The notes under the pieces are model-generated. The model was not told the DNA's origin and made no database searches. It saw only the letters and a program-made list of their open reading frames with translations. From positions 522,565 to 586,564 of the forward strand of contig JABCYZ010000001.1 in the NCBI GenBank assembly GCA_013289955.1: a DNA stretch of 64,000 bases. Reading direction: 5' to 3'. This stretch comes from Acidobacteriota bacterium (lineage in GTDB: Bacteria; Acidobacteriota; Terriglobia; Acidiferrales; UBA7541). The translations under genes and the position numbers were made by a program. Shown piece by piece: positions 17,310-26,623 of the stretch. Numbering within the stretch: the first letter of the stretch is position 1; the number at the start of each line of letters is the position of its first letter.

Positions 17310-19886
17310 ATGCTGAAACAGCGCGGACTTCTCTCCGTTGTTTTGATTCCGCTTTTGTGGTCTTTCGCGCACGCCCAGGAAAAACCGAAACCCGCCGGCC
17401 ATGTGCCCTCGCCGAGCGAATTCCTCGGCTTCGAAGTCGGCGCCGACCGCAAACTAGCCGACTATCGCCAAATCTCTTCGTACTTCAAAGCGCTCGCTGC
17501 CGCCTCGCCGCGCGTCGAAATCCAGGTTCTCGGCAAGACCACTCTTGGCGAAGAGATGTTCATGGCCGTCATCTCCACGCCGGAAAATCTCGCCAACAAA
17601 GCCAAGTACAAGGAGATCGCCCACAAACTCGCTGATCCTCGTGGTCTCTCTCCGCAACAAATCGACGAGCTCGTCCGCGGCGGCAAAACCATCTTCCTTC
17701 TCACCTGCAACATCCACTCCACCGAGATCGGCTCCAGCCAAATGTCCATGGAATGGGCCTATCAACTCGCCACCACGCAGGATCCTGAATACCTTCGCCG
17801 CCTGAACGATTCGATCATCCTGCTCGTTCCTTCTCTCAATCCCGACGGCGAAACCATGGTCACCGAGTGGTACAGAAAATATCTCGGCACCAAGTACGAA
17901 GGCGGCGAGATGCCCTACCTCTATCACCACTACGTCGGCCACGATGACAACCGCGACTGGTTCATGCTCACGCAAATCGAAACCAAAAACGTCAATCAGA
18001 TGGTCTACCACGAATGGTTTCCGCAATTCTGGCTCGACGAACACCAGATGGGCGAAAACGGTCCGCGCATCTACATTCCCCCCAACGCCGATCCCGTCGC
18101 CAAGCTCGTCAATCCCCTCGTCCACCGCGGAAACAACCTCATGGGCGCGGACATGGGCTGGCGTCTCGAAGAAGCAGGGAAGTCCGGCGTGATTTTCGGT
18201 TATTCCTTCGACGCCTACTGGCCCGGCGGCACGCGCAACACCGGCTGGTGGAAGAACATGTATGGCGTTCTAACGGAAGTCGCCTCCGCGCGCATCGCCT
18301 CGCCTATCGACGTCACGCCTGATGAGCTCCAAGGCGGAGCGAAGGGCCTCGCGACCTATGAACAACAAATCAATTTTCCCAATCCGTGGCCGGGTGGCCT
18401 GTGGCGTCTTCGCGACATCATGGACTACGAGCTCATCGTCTCGAGCGCGGCCCTCGAAACCGTAAGCAAGTTTCGGCAGGAACTTCTCCGCGGCGTTGCC
18501 ACCATGGCCACGCAAGCTGTGCAGTCCGCGGCCGCCGAAGTCTGCTGGCGGATTCCCATCGAAGACCAGCGCGATCCCGTCACCGCTGCCCGCCTCGTCG
18601 CTCTTCTTCTCGAGCACGGTGTCGAAGTCCGCATCAACTCCGACGCAAAGGTTTTTCTCGTTCCCACCGCGCAGCCCTATGGCCGCTTTGTCGACGAAAT
18701 GATGGGCATCCAGCGCTATCCCGAAGTTCGTCCCGCGGCCAACAGCGGCATTCTTGAGCCTTACGACGTCGCCGCGTGGTCTCTCCCGCTCATGATGGGC
18801 GTCAAAGCCGAGCGGGCCTCCATTCGTCCCGATGTGCTCAACTCCTCCCGCATTCTGAAAACCCCGGAGTGGCCGAGCGGGGGCCTCTCGAACGCCGGCG
18901 GCAAATATTTTTCCATCGCTGCTCACGAAAACAATATCTTTGCTCTCGCCAATGCCATGCAAACCGCCGGTGGCCAGGTCTTTCTGTCGCAAAAGCCCAA
19001 CGAGACTCCTGAATTCCTCTTCGCCACTCACGCGCAGCTTGCCGCCAACGCCGAAAAACTCCACCTCCAACTCGTTCCTCGCCCCGATCTTCCCCAGGGT
19101 GCCACGCCGCTCAAACCCGTTCGCCTTGGGATCTATAAGTCCTACCTCGCCGAAATCGATGAAGGTTGGACGCGCTTTCTGCTCGATCAGTACGGCTTCA
19201 AGTACAAAAGTCTTGAAAACAAGGAAGCGCGCGCGGGCAACCTGAACAACGCCTTCGACGTCATCATCCTCCCAGACTCTTCGCGCGAGGCCATCGTCGA
19301 AGGCAAAGAGAGCCGGTTCGGTTTTTCTGAAGAATTTCCGCCCGAATACGCCGGCGGCATCGGCAAGGAAGGGGTCAAGGCGCTCCGCGAATTCGTCGAA
19401 AAAGGCGGCACGCTTATCACCTTGGCCAACGCCAGCGACGTCCTTCTCGGCGAAGACTTCGGCCTGCCCATCCGCAACACGCTTGCCAGTCCCGGCGCCA
19501 CACAAGGCCGCGCCGCCGTCACCACTTCCGACTTCAACATCCCCGGCTCTCTCCTGCGCGTATACCTCGATACGAACCACCCCGTCGCCGCCGGCATGCC
19601 CCACGAAATCAATGCCTTCCTAGACTCGCCCATCGCCTTCCAGACTTCCGTGCCCCCTCCCGACATCCAACGTTCCGTCATCGCTTGGTATCCCGACGAC
19701 GCCAAAGACATCCTCGTCTCCGGCTACGCCCATGGCGCCGAACGCCTGCAACGCAAAGCGGCTGCCGTGGCCTTCACAAGAGGAAAAGGGAAGATTGTCA
19801 TGTTCGGCTTCCGCGTCCAGCATCGCGCGCAAACCGAAGGCACCTTCCAACTTCTCTTCAACGCCATCTACTGGGGAGCCATGTAG
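17310..19886 (+). CDS. Large secreted M14-family zinc carboxypeptidase
   Basis: An 858-residue exported protein (signal peptide LLSVVLIPLLWSFAHA). The M14 domain (about residues 45-400) has the zinc-binding HSTE, the SLNPDGE motif common in the family, HDDNRDWFML, and DEHQMGENGPRIY. The C-terminal half (about 560-850) looks like a class I amidotransferase-like Rossmann domain (FDVIILPDSS, FVEKGGTLITLANAS, GKIVMFGFRVQHRAQTEGTF). AAGGAG before the ATGATG pair supports a start at 17310 (or 17307). It probably hydrolyses peptides outside the cytoplasm. The substrate is unknown. Confidence 0.88.
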   Translation: MLKQRGLLSVVLIPLLWSFAHAQEKPKPAGHVPSPSEFLGFEVGADRKLADYRQISSYFKALAAASPRVEIQVLGKTTLGEEMFMAVISTPENLANKAKYKEIAHKLADPRGLSPQQIDELVRGGKTIFLLTCNIHSTEIGSSQMSMEWAYQLATTQDPEYLRRLNDSIILLVPSLNPDGETMVTEWYRKYLGTKYEGGEMPYLYHHYVGHDDNRDWFMLTQIETKNVNQMVYHEWFPQFWLDEHQMGENGPRIYIPPNADPVAKLVNPLVHRGNNLMGADMGWRLEEAGKSGVIFGYSFDAYWPGGTRNTGWWKNMYGVLTEVASARIASPIDVTPDELQGGAKGLATYEQQINFPNPWPGGLWRLRDIMDYELIVSSAALETVSKFRQELLRGVATMATQAVQSAAAEVCWRIPIEDQRDPVTAARLVALLLEHGVEVRINSDAKVFLVPTAQPYGRFVDEMMGIQRYPEVRPAANSGILEPYDVAAWSLPLMMGVKAERASIRPDVLNSSRILKTPEWPSGGLSNAGGKYFSIAAHENNIFALANAMQTAGGQVFLSQKPNETPEFLFATHAQLAANAEKLHLQLVPRPDLPQGATPLKPVRLGIYKSYLAEIDEGWTRFLLDQYGFKYKSLENKEARAGNLNNAFDVIILPDSSREAIVEGKESRFGFSEEFPPEYAGGIGKEGVKALREFVEKGGTLITLANASDVLLGEDFGLPIRNTLASPGATQGRAAVTTSDFNIPGSLLRVYLDTNHPVAAGMPHEINAFLDSPIAFQTSVPPPDIQRSVIAWYPDDAKDILVSGYAHGAERLQRKAAAVAFTRGKGKIVMFGFRVQHRAQTEGTFQLLFNAIYWGAM

Positions 19887-19921
19887 GGAGGTAAATCTCC
19901 AGGTAGGAACTAACGAAGAGT

Positions 19922-19954
19922 GTCATCCCAAGCGGAGCGAGGGATCTGTTTTTT
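19922..19954 (+). repeat. Short dispersed repeat, copy 2
   Basis: GTCATCCCAAGCGGAGCGAG followed by GGATCTGTTTTTTC, matching copy 1 at 9840-9871 with a few changes. It lies after the M14 peptidase gene, between convergent genes. Confidence 0.6.
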
Positions 19955-20016
19955 CATTCTTGTCTCTTGCCGAGAAAGCCGTCCGGCAACAGGACGTCAA
20001 CTCTATCGACGGCGCC

Positions 20017-20577
20017 TCAGGCCGAATATCGGGCCGTATTCACTCGCCCGCCAACTCCCGCCATCTCGGCATACTCCCGGCCCGAGCTCTCCGGCGCCAG
20101 CACCCACAACGTGTAAATCCCGAGCGCCGTCCCAAAGGGAATCCGTATCAACGCCAGACACGCCACCACAATTCCCAACACTCGCGCCCACGGCTGCCGC
20201 TCATACAATCCCCAAGCCAGCACCAAATGAACCACTCCAAACAAGGTCAGAAAGACTCCCGTTGAAAACATCCCGCCCCAAACGAGCGATCGAATCCCTG
20301 GCTCCCAGTTCCCGAATGGCCAGCCCCCGTCAAAAACCAGCCTTCGAAACATCATCCACCACGCGACGCCCATCAACCGCAAGATCCCGTTCGCCAGCCA
20401 AAATCCCGCCACAATATTGATGTTTCGTCCGACGCGCCCATCGCCCGCCGCCCGCGCCACCGGAGCCGTCCGGCCCATCGGCACAGCCGCCGGCGCCGCC
20501 GCCATCAACTGCTTCCCGCACGAAGTGCAGTATTGGCTCCCGGAGTTGAAAGCTGTCCCACATCGATCGCAGTACAT
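20017..20577 (-). CDS. Zinc-ribbon membrane protein
   Basis: A 186-residue protein. The N-terminus is a zinc ribbon (MYCDRCGTAFNSGSQYCTSC) followed by an Ala/Pro linker and about four hydrophobic segments (for example SLVWGGMFSTGVFLTLFGVV and VLGIVVACLALIRIPFGTAL). I start at the ATG at 20577, with GGAGGGAGGG eight bases upstream. It resembles small acidobacterial zinc-ribbon membrane proteins of unknown role. Confidence 0.78.
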   Translation of the reverse strand: MYCDRCGTAFNSGSQYCTSCGKQLMAAAPAAVPMGRTAPVARAAGDGRVGRNINIVAGFWLANGILRLMGVAWWMMFRRLVFDGGWPFGNWEPGIRSLVWGGMFSTGVFLTLFGVVHLVLAWGLYERQPWARVLGIVVACLALIRIPFGTALGIYTLWVLAPESSGREYAEMAGVGGRVNTARYSA

Positions 20578-20806
20578 GATTCTGCCCTCCCTCCGCTCTG
20601 GCGTTTGTCCGATACCCCTTTGTTCCATACTACGCAGCCCGCCCCAGGAAAGTTCCACGCCTTCCTTGCCTGCCGCCCGCTCGCTTGAAGTCCCTCTCAC
20701 CCGGGGCTCTCGACATGCCCCCCGGGCGTGCCCGCGCGTCCGCCACAGTGTATATTCAGTTCGCAGTTTCCCTAAGCCGGTTCCGCCACCCGAGGGGTGA
20801 GCTGCC

Positions 20807-21724
20807 ATGCGCCGAACAATCCGAGCCGCCGCAATCCGCTCTTCCCGCCACTGTGCCCTGCTCGTCTTGGCGCTTCTCGCAGCCGCATTTTCTCTCTCTG
20901 CCGCGGAAACGCCACCCGCTCTCATTCACGGCCTGTGGGTCTGGAAGAGCCCGGCCGTCCTCGCCGCCCCCCACGCCGCCGAGTCCCTCCGCGATTTCTG
21001 CACATCCGCGGGCATCAACGAAGTCTACGTTTCCGTCTCCCCGCGCACCGAAGCCGCTGAAGAAGGCCAGCTCGTCCACCTCATCGGCCTTCTGCATCGT
21101 TCCAACATTCGCGTGGAAGCCTTACTTTCCAGCACCGACGCCGACGAGCCGGGCAAACACCGCGATTCGCTAGTCCAAAAAGTCCGGAGCATCGTGGAAT
21201 TCAATCAGAAGCACCGTGCCGAGCGCTTTGACGGCATTCACCTTGACGTCGAGCCTCAGCAGCGCCCCGAAAATAAAGGTCCCGGCAATCTCCGCTTCCT
21301 GCCCGGCCTCGCCGAAGCCTTTCGCGCCGTCCTCGCCGTAGCCGAGCCGGCCGGCCTAACCGTCAACGCCGACATCCAGAACAAACTTCTCAAAGGCGAC
21401 GCAAGCCAGCGAAAAATGCTTCTCTCCGCCGTCCCGCGCCTAACTCTGATGATGTATGAGCTCAGCAGTCCCGGCGATGGCGACACTCCCGCGCAGCAAG
21501 CCGAAAAAGCCGCCGCCAACAGCCGGAAATTTCTCAACATGGCCTACGACGGCCTCGGCGACCAGAACCTCGCCACCAAGCTGGCAAAGATGGTCATCGC
21601 ACTCCGCACGCCCGACTATCTCGATCATCTTCCAGAAATGCTCACGCATCTCGACCAAGCCAATCGCACCAACCCCCACTACCTTGGCTGGGCTCGCCAC
21701 TCCTATAACGACACGCTCAAATAA
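20807..21724 (+). CDS. Secreted glycosidase-like TIM-barrel protein
   Basis: A 305-residue protein with a long twin-arginine-containing N-terminus and hydrophobic stretch (LLVLALLAAAFSLSAA). The pattern GLWVWKSPAVL, INEVYVSVSPR, then FDGIHLDVEPQQ with acidic residues at the end of a strand is like glycoside hydrolases of the GH18 kind, and LTVNADIQNK and LTLMMYELSS could be later barrel strands. The catalytic assignment is inferred and the substrate unknown. Confidence 0.65.
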   Translation: MRRTIRAAAIRSSRHCALLVLALLAAAFSLSAAETPPALIHGLWVWKSPAVLAAPHAAESLRDFCTSAGINEVYVSVSPRTEAAEEGQLVHLIGLLHRSNIRVEALLSSTDADEPGKHRDSLVQKVRSIVEFNQKHRAERFDGIHLDVEPQQRPENKGPGNLRFLPGLAEAFRAVLAVAEPAGLTVNADIQNKLLKGDASQRKMLLSAVPRLTLMMYELSSPGDGDTPAQQAEKAAANSRKFLNMAYDGLGDQNLATKLAKMVIALRTPDYLDHLPEMLTHLDQANRTNPHYLGWARHSYNDTLK

Positions 21725-21740
21725 TTCGCCATCGCTTCTT

Positions 21741-22208
21741 CTATTTTGAAAATCGCTTCACGCTCAGCGCTATCGGCAGTCCGATAAGAATCATGTGCAC
21801 AAGCAGCCCCTGTATCAGCCCCCGAAGGCGGTACGGTCCTTTGGCGTGCAGCGCCGAGAGCGGCAGCACGACCAGGTTCATCACCAGAAAAATGGCAATC
21901 CCGTAGAAAAATCCGCACACCACTGCATGTTCCGTCATGAACCCCAGCACCCTGCTCACCGCGTAATAAATCGCCGCGGCCGAGCAGGCAATAAAAAAAT
22001 GCAGCAGCACGCCGAGCGCAAATGTGCCCGTCCCTCCCTGCATAGCCCTCGGCCCGAGCAGCCCTCCCGCAATCGCGCGCGGCACTCCCCAGCCATACGT
22101 CAGGAACGCCGAAGTCAGGTCCAGCGCTCCGGCGATCAGCCCGCCCACGAAGATGGCCGGCAACGCCCGCGACCCCTGGGTGGAAAACGCCGCTACTGTT
22201 GTACTCAT
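21741..22208 (-). CDS. Four-helix integral membrane protein of unknown function
   Basis: A 155-residue protein with hydrophobic segments IFVGGLIAGALDLTSAFL, FALGVLLHFFIACSAAAIYY, VVCGFFYGIAIFLVMNLVV and LIQGLLVHMILIGLPIAL. The ATG at 22208 follows GGAGACG; an in-frame start 13 codons earlier adds only a polar stretch. It converges with the glycosidase-like gene. Confidence 0.72.
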   Translation of the reverse strand: MSTTVAAFSTQGSRALPAIFVGGLIAGALDLTSAFLTYGWGVPRAIAGGLLGPRAMQGGTGTFALGVLLHFFIACSAAAIYYAVSRVLGFMTEHAVVCGFFYGIAIFLVMNLVVLPLSALHAKGPYRLRGLIQGLLVHMILIGLPIALSVKRFSK

Positions 22209-22311
22209 CGTCTCCTCCGTGTGAGTGGCACAAACGCTGCCCATCATCGCCCAGGCCGGCCCGATGAGTCGCTCAGATTCGTACGATGCACAACAGATTC
22301 GGCTTAGAACG

Positions 22312-22329
22312 ATGGCAATCTCTTGCCAT
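22312..22329. repeat. Perfect 7-base inverted repeat
   Basis: ATGGCAA, four bases, then TTGCCAT. It lies between two minus-strand membrane protein genes, upstream of the one at 21741-22208, and could be an operator or a small hairpin. No T-tract follows. Confidence 0.4.
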
Positions 22330-22476
22330 TTCAGCGCCGGTTCAGGCGATAGTTCGCCGATGGAATGCCCGGAAGGTGGGGAAAGCGTGGATGCTAGAGA
22401 CTCGACTTGTCTTTATCCTGGCGAGGCCACGGAGGACGGGGCAGGAAGATCTGTCTGCTAGGAGATTTTTTCGGGC

Positions 22477-22761
22477 TCAAACATCTTCCCGTTCCGCCCC
22501 GCGCTTGTTCCGGAAAAAATACGCCGAAGCTCCAATCACAATCGAGAAAAACGCCACCACAGCGGCCAGCATCGCAAATGCTCCCAAGTCCACCCGCGCT
22601 CCGGGAACGGCAGCAAACTGATGCGACCAGATCGCCGCATACCCCAACGAGTTGTGCGCCGCGGCGCTTCCCGCCTGCGTCGTCGTCCAGGGAGCCGAGC
22701 AACACAGAATCGCCAATCCAATCACAAACGCAAACAGCGTCACTTTTAGAAGAGTGTTCAT
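22477..22761 (-). CDS. Small two-helix membrane protein
   Basis: A 94-residue protein with two transmembrane segments (LLKVTLFAFVIGLAILCCSA and FAMLAAVVAFFSIVIGASAYFF) and a short charged C-terminus. The first segment could also be an uncleaved signal. No family is recognised. It precedes another small membrane protein on the same strand, 268 bases away. Confidence 0.62.
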   Translation of the reverse strand: MNTLLKVTLFAFVIGLAILCCSAPWTTTQAGSAAAHNSLGYAAIWSHQFAAVPGARVDLGAFAMLAAVVAFFSIVIGASAYFFRNKRGAEREDV

Positions 22762-23095
22762 AGGCCCTCAGTCTACACCCGGCAACTCCGCATTCCCCAC
22801 ACCGTCCTTTTGCACATAGCAGCCCGACGCTTTTTCCTCCCGTTTCGCTCCCCGGAAGCGGGCGGCCATCGTCCTCGCGGGAATCCCCTGCGCCGATCCC
22901 CTAAGAAACGACGATGGCCTGGGGGCGCTCTTGGCCGAGCGACACGGATGGACCCTGGCCGGAACGTTGGGGTATTGGACCTGGAGGCCCGGGCGGGGCT
23001 GCTCAATCTGCTGCAAGGTTCTCTGGACAGGGGGGACGGGGGTAGCACAGACTCGAGTCTCTGCGCTTCGCTACTCGCTGCCCGCTATCCTCAAT
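22762..23095. other. Intergenic stretch without a recognisable gene
   Basis: About 334 GC-rich bases between the start of a small membrane protein gene and the stop of the DUF72 gene. I see no coding signal, RNA gene or strong hairpin. Confidence 0.5.
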
Positions 23096-24079
23096 TCACT
23101 TTTTGCTCATCGGAAACAAACTTGGCTCCGCCGGCGGCGAATCCGCAATGGCTTCCAGTTCGGGATACTGCGCGCGCAGCGGCTCAGGGACCTTAACTTT
23201 GGAGCGTTTCAGAATGCTGATCAACTGGAGGGCGTTCACGACGCCCTTGCCCTGGTAATGGTTGTTGGTGATGACGAAGACTTCCCGGGAGCGCTCGGCG
23301 ACTTTGCCGATGCGCTTGGCCCACGGAGTGAGTTCTTCGGTCGAGTAGAGATAGTTGTAGCGCTCGTGGGAAGCAACGGCGGGATCGTCGGTGAACCAGG
23401 TGTCGTACCGGCGGCCATGCAGCCGCACATAGCCGATCGGCGAAGTGATTTCGGCGCTCGGTTCGATCGAGCGGCCGATGACGGGCTGGTCGATATTGCA
23501 GAAACCTGTGCCAGATTCTGCAAGCAGCGCGAAAGTTTCCGGCGTCTGCCAGGAGGCGTGGCGGACTTCGACGACAAGCGGATAATCGCAGAAGCGTTTC
23601 AGGAGCGCGGAGAGATGAGCAACATTTTCCGGCGTCCGATGGAACGAAAAAGGAAACTGCAGCAAGACGGCACTGAGTTTCCCGGCAGCGCGCAGAACGT
23701 CAAATCCGGCGCGAACTTCGCGCTCGTCTTCCTTCGTGGCCGCGACGATGGCGGAGGACACGCCGCCCGCCGCGTTGGCCGGACCCGGATTTTGAGCAAC
23801 CGTAACGTGCGTGAATCGCTGCCACAGCTTGGCGGTGAAGACGAAGCGGGGGTTGGCGGTCACGCGATCGATCCACTGCGCGGCATGATCCGGCCGGATC
23901 GGATTGTAAAACGACGTATTGATCTCGATGGTGTCGAAGAATTCTGCGAGATACGTTGCTTCGTGAAAACCCTTGCGTCGACGCGAAGGATAGACGTAGC
24001 CGGCCCAGTCGGGATACGACCAGCCAGCCGGACCAACGCGAAGGATGGCGTTCGCTTCAGGTTTTGTGCGCGGAGGCAT
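23096..24079 (-). CDS. DUF72 family protein
   Basis: A 327-residue TIM-barrel protein. Family features are VGPAGWSYPDWAGYVYP near the start, the FFDTIEINTSFYN segment, VFTAKLWQRFTH, LLQFPFSFH, VEVRHASW, YVRLHGR and the ending FVITNNHYQGKGVVNALQL. The biochemical role of DUF72 is not established. I start at the ATG at 24079, because the upstream in-frame extension to 24244 is unlike the family. Confidence 0.87.
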   Translation of the reverse strand: MPPRTKPEANAILRVGPAGWSYPDWAGYVYPSRRRKGFHEATYLAEFFDTIEINTSFYNPIRPDHAAQWIDRVTANPRFVFTAKLWQRFTHVTVAQNPGPANAAGGVSSAIVAATKEDEREVRAGFDVLRAAGKLSAVLLQFPFSFHRTPENVAHLSALLKRFCDYPLVVEVRHASWQTPETFALLAESGTGFCNIDQPVIGRSIEPSAEITSPIGYVRLHGRRYDTWFTDDPAVASHERYNYLYSTEELTPWAKRIGKVAERSREVFVITNNHYQGKGVVNALQLISILKRSKVKVPEPLRAQYPELEAIADSPPAEPSLFPMSKK

Positions 24080-24309
24080 GATTGAAATATTTTTGTAGTC
24101 GCACAGCCTGCTATGCCCGTTGCCTATGGAGCAGCGTAGAGTGGAGCAGCCGCTGCTGTCAACGCATGGTGAATTTCCGAATCGTGAGGTTATTTGTTGC
24201 CGTACGATTGCCGCGGACAGGACGCGCTGGTATGCTCTAGACATGATGCGGTGGAAAGAGCAGTTCCGCGTCGCCCGCCTCTTCTCTAATAAGTTCTACA
24301 GGTGCATCC

Positions 24310-24672
24310 ATGAAACTCTCCATCAGCTACAAGAAGGTCGAGCCGCACGAGCCAGCGGAAAAGGAAGTCGAACGTTTCGCGAGCAAACTGAATCGTATTT
24401 TGAAATGCTATGAGCCGGACCTGGTGCTGTTGCATGGGGTCTTTTCCAAAAATCCGCATCGCGAGGAACTCTCGTTTTCGCTGAATTTGTCGCTGCCGAC
24501 GGGCGCCCTGCACGCCACCGGGAAGGGCGAAAACGTCCGTGCCAGCTGCAAGCAGGCGTTCAGCGAAATGGAGTCGCAACTGAAGAAGCACCAGTCGCGG
24601 CTGCGGAAGGATTACGAATGGAAACGCAAGCGCCCGCGCCCGGTACCGCCCGCCCTCGAAGCCCTGTCCTAG
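24310..24672 (+). CDS. hpf: Ribosome hibernation promoting factor, short form
   Basis: A 120-residue RaiA/HPF protein. The pattern MKLSISYKK, EVERFASKLNRILK, LVLLHGVFSK, then LSFSLNLSLP and FSEMESQLKKHQSRLRKDYEWK fits the family, which blocks and dimerises ribosomes in stationary phase. The protein lacks the C-terminal domain of long HPF, and its end is Arg/Pro-rich. It stands alone. Confidence 0.82.
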   Translation: MKLSISYKKVEPHEPAEKEVERFASKLNRILKCYEPDLVLLHGVFSKNPHREELSFSLNLSLPTGALHATGKGENVRASCKQAFSEMESQLKKHQSRLRKDYEWKRKRPRPVPPALEALS

Positions 24673-25049
24673 AGGCGCGCCATCCCGCGCCGATGCGTGG
24701 ATGAGGGGATGCCTGGCTATCTCAGTTTGAGAACCAAAGGCCGGTTTACCGCGATACTGAGACGAGAACTGGCGAGCGCCGCCGGGGTTCGCCCGACCTC
24801 GGCGAAAACTGGTTGAGAGAGACCTGCTTGCTGTCTGCCGCGGTGAACAGGCAAACCATTGAAATAGAACGGTTTATCTCCTCGTAAGGCTAAATCAAGG
24901 AACAGTCGAAGGGCGAAGCAATCTCCCGTGAAATACCGCGGGCGGCGAAGCTATTTTCACGATTTTGGAGATTGCCTTGCCCTAATCATCCGCTTGCCTC
25001 TCGGATCCGTGCATTCAGGCCCTAGAAAACGAAGGGACTCTACGTAGAG
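24673..25049. other. Leader region of the chemosensory operon
   Basis: About 377 bases without a gene before the cheY-like gene. It probably holds the operon promoter. A stretch around 24847-24875 (AGGCAAACCATTGAAATAG, then ACGGTTT) recalls part of the c-di-GMP-I riboswitch but lacks the rest, so I do not call one. Confidence 0.45.
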
Positions 25050-25433
25050 ATGCGACCGAAAATCCTGATTGTCGACGACTCGATGACCACCCTCTTGATG
25101 GAAGAGATGCTCCTGAAGAAGTACACCAATTTTGATGTGGTGCAAGCGCGCAACGGGCAAGAGGCGGTGAAAGTGGCCTTGGAGGAGCTGCCCGGCTTGA
25201 TCCTGATGGACGTGGTGATGCCCAAGATGGACGGTTTTGCGGCCTGTCGGGAGATGCGGCGGCTGGAGAAATTGAAAAGGATTCCTATCATTTTGGTGAC
25301 CAGCCGGGGCGAGGCGGAAAATGTTGAAAAAGGATTTGAAAGCGGCTGCAACGATTATTTGACAAAACCGATCGACAGCAACGAACTGGTGCAGATGGTG
25401 AATGGTTATCTGGGCGCCGAAGAAGGGCGCTAG
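25050..25433 (+). CDS. CheY-like single-domain response regulator
   Basis: A 127-residue receiver domain with the acidic pair Asp9-Asp10, the phospho-acceptor Asp54 (LILMDVVMPKMDG), Thr in LVTSRGE and the conserved Lys in YLTKPID. It has no output domain. It opens the chemosensory operon and is the natural partner of the CheA encoded three genes on. The ribosome site is weak. Confidence 0.88.
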   Translation: MRPKILIVDDSMTTLLMEEMLLKKYTNFDVVQARNGQEAVKVALEELPGLILMDVVMPKMDGFAACREMRRLEKLKRIPIILVTSRGEAENVEKGFESGCNDYLTKPIDSNELVQMVNGYLGAEEGR

Positions 25434-25460
25434 CTCTAAAAGCTGGCGGAAAGACGATCG

Positions 25461-26057
25461 ATGAAGGAAAAAACCATTGTGCGGGGACAAACGGCAGTAA
25501 AAGGCGAGAGCGTGGCGACGGCGGCTCTTGCGGAACAGCTGGAGACGCGCGCCCGGGACTACATGCGGCGGTGCCATGAGACTGTTCCTTCCGTCGAGCG
25601 GCACACGATTTGGAGCCGGCTGTATGCGGCGAGCGAGCGGCTCAGCATGGCGGTACGCGATGGCGATGTGGCTGACGCGGTGATTGAAATTGGTTCGAAT
25701 CTTCTGGGATGCGAAGAGATTGTGGTCGTCGAGTTGCACGCGGAAACGAAATTGATGTCGTTTTTGGCTTCGGTGGGAGTGTCGGCGACGCAGCGCCACG
25801 CACTGTCTTCCAAGTTCCATCAGATCGCGGCGGAGATCAAGCGAGGGCAAGCGCGAATCGTGGACAAGCGAGTCGCAGGCGACGAATTTTTGGCAAGCAT
25901 CGGAGTAAGCGCGCTGGCGCCGTTGTCTCAGGGCCAGAAAACGGGGGCCATCGTATTTTTCAATCTGCTGCCGCAGAGGAAGTCGTTCGACTCGGGAGAC
26001 CGCGAATTGTTGGGATTGCTTTCGGTGTATGTAGGGCCGAGCCTCTTCGGCACCTAG
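25461..26057 (+). CDS. GAF-domain protein in the chemosensory operon
   Basis: A 198-residue soluble protein. An N-terminal helical stretch (residues 1-75) is followed by a GAF-like domain: IEIGSNLLGCEEIVVVELH, MSFLASVGVS, ARIVDKRVAGDEF, ALAPLSQGQKTGAIVFFNL and the helix RELLGLLSVYVGPSLF. It has no output domain. It may sense a small ligand and feed into the array, but this is inferred from position between the cheY-like gene and cheD only. Confidence 0.72.
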   Translation: MKEKTIVRGQTAVKGESVATAALAEQLETRARDYMRRCHETVPSVERHTIWSRLYAASERLSMAVRDGDVADAVIEIGSNLLGCEEIVVVELHAETKLMSFLASVGVSATQRHALSSKFHQIAAEIKRGQARIVDKRVAGDEFLASIGVSALAPLSQGQKTGAIVFFNLLPQRKSFDSGDRELLGLLSVYVGPSLFGT

Positions 26058-26076
26058 GAATTCGGGGAAGTTTTAG

Positions 26077-26622
26077 ATGAGTGGCGTTGGAGTTTCCTTG
26101 AAGACGGAAATGAGGAGTAAGAGCTGGCCAGCGTCTGCCGAGGATCGTCGGGGCGAGGCAGACCTGAAGTCCGTGTTTCTGCATCCCGGGGAAATATACG
26201 CTTCGCTTGAGCCAGCGAACATCACGATCCTTCTCGGATCGTGCGTAGCGGTTTGCCTCTTCAATGAGCGGTTGTCGGTGGGAGGCGCTACACATTATTT
26301 GCTGCCAACGCCCGGGAGCGAGGGATTAGCTTCGCCGCGATACGGAGATGTTGCCATAAGGCGGCTCTTAGAGGAATTGCATCAACTGGGCAGCCGGAAC
26401 CAGGACCTTCGCGCATCTGTTTTTGGGGGCGCATCGATGTTGCAGGCATTTCGAAGCGGGTCGAGCGGATTGATCGGAAACAAGAATGTGGAGCTGGCAC
26501 TGGAAGCACTGGCGCGCGAATCGATTTCCATCGAGAGGCGAGATACGGGCGGCGTCGAAAGCCGGAAGATTACGATGCGGACAGATACCGGCGCGATTTC
26601 CCTGAAATTGATCGGAAACTAG
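26077..26622 (+). CDS. cheD: Chemoreceptor glutamine deamidase CheD
   Basis: A 181-residue CheD protein. The catalytic cysteine lies in LLGSCVAVCLF and the histidine in GGATHYLLP. The family pattern continues with GGASML and VELALEALARESISIERRDTGG. CheD deamidates glutamines on chemoreceptors. No CheC or CheX partner is encoded nearby. cheA starts two bases after its stop. Confidence 0.93.
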   Translation: MSGVGVSLKTEMRSKSWPASAEDRRGEADLKSVFLHPGEIYASLEPANITILLGSCVAVCLFNERLSVGGATHYLLPTPGSEGLASPRYGDVAIRRLLEELHQLGSRNQDLRASVFGGASMLQAFRSGSSGLIGNKNVELALEALARESISIERRDTGGVESRKITMRTDTGAISLKLIGN

Positions 26623-26623
26623 C

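Noticed and set aside
18270..19604. Long minus-strand frame across the M14 peptidase gene
   Set aside because: Antisense shadow of the peptidase; no ribosome site and no recognisable domain.
24847..24900. Possible c-di-GMP-I riboswitch before the chemosensory operon
   Set aside because: Only AGGCAAACC with a GAAA stretch resembles the motif; the second conserved block and paired stems are not found. A covariance search would decide.
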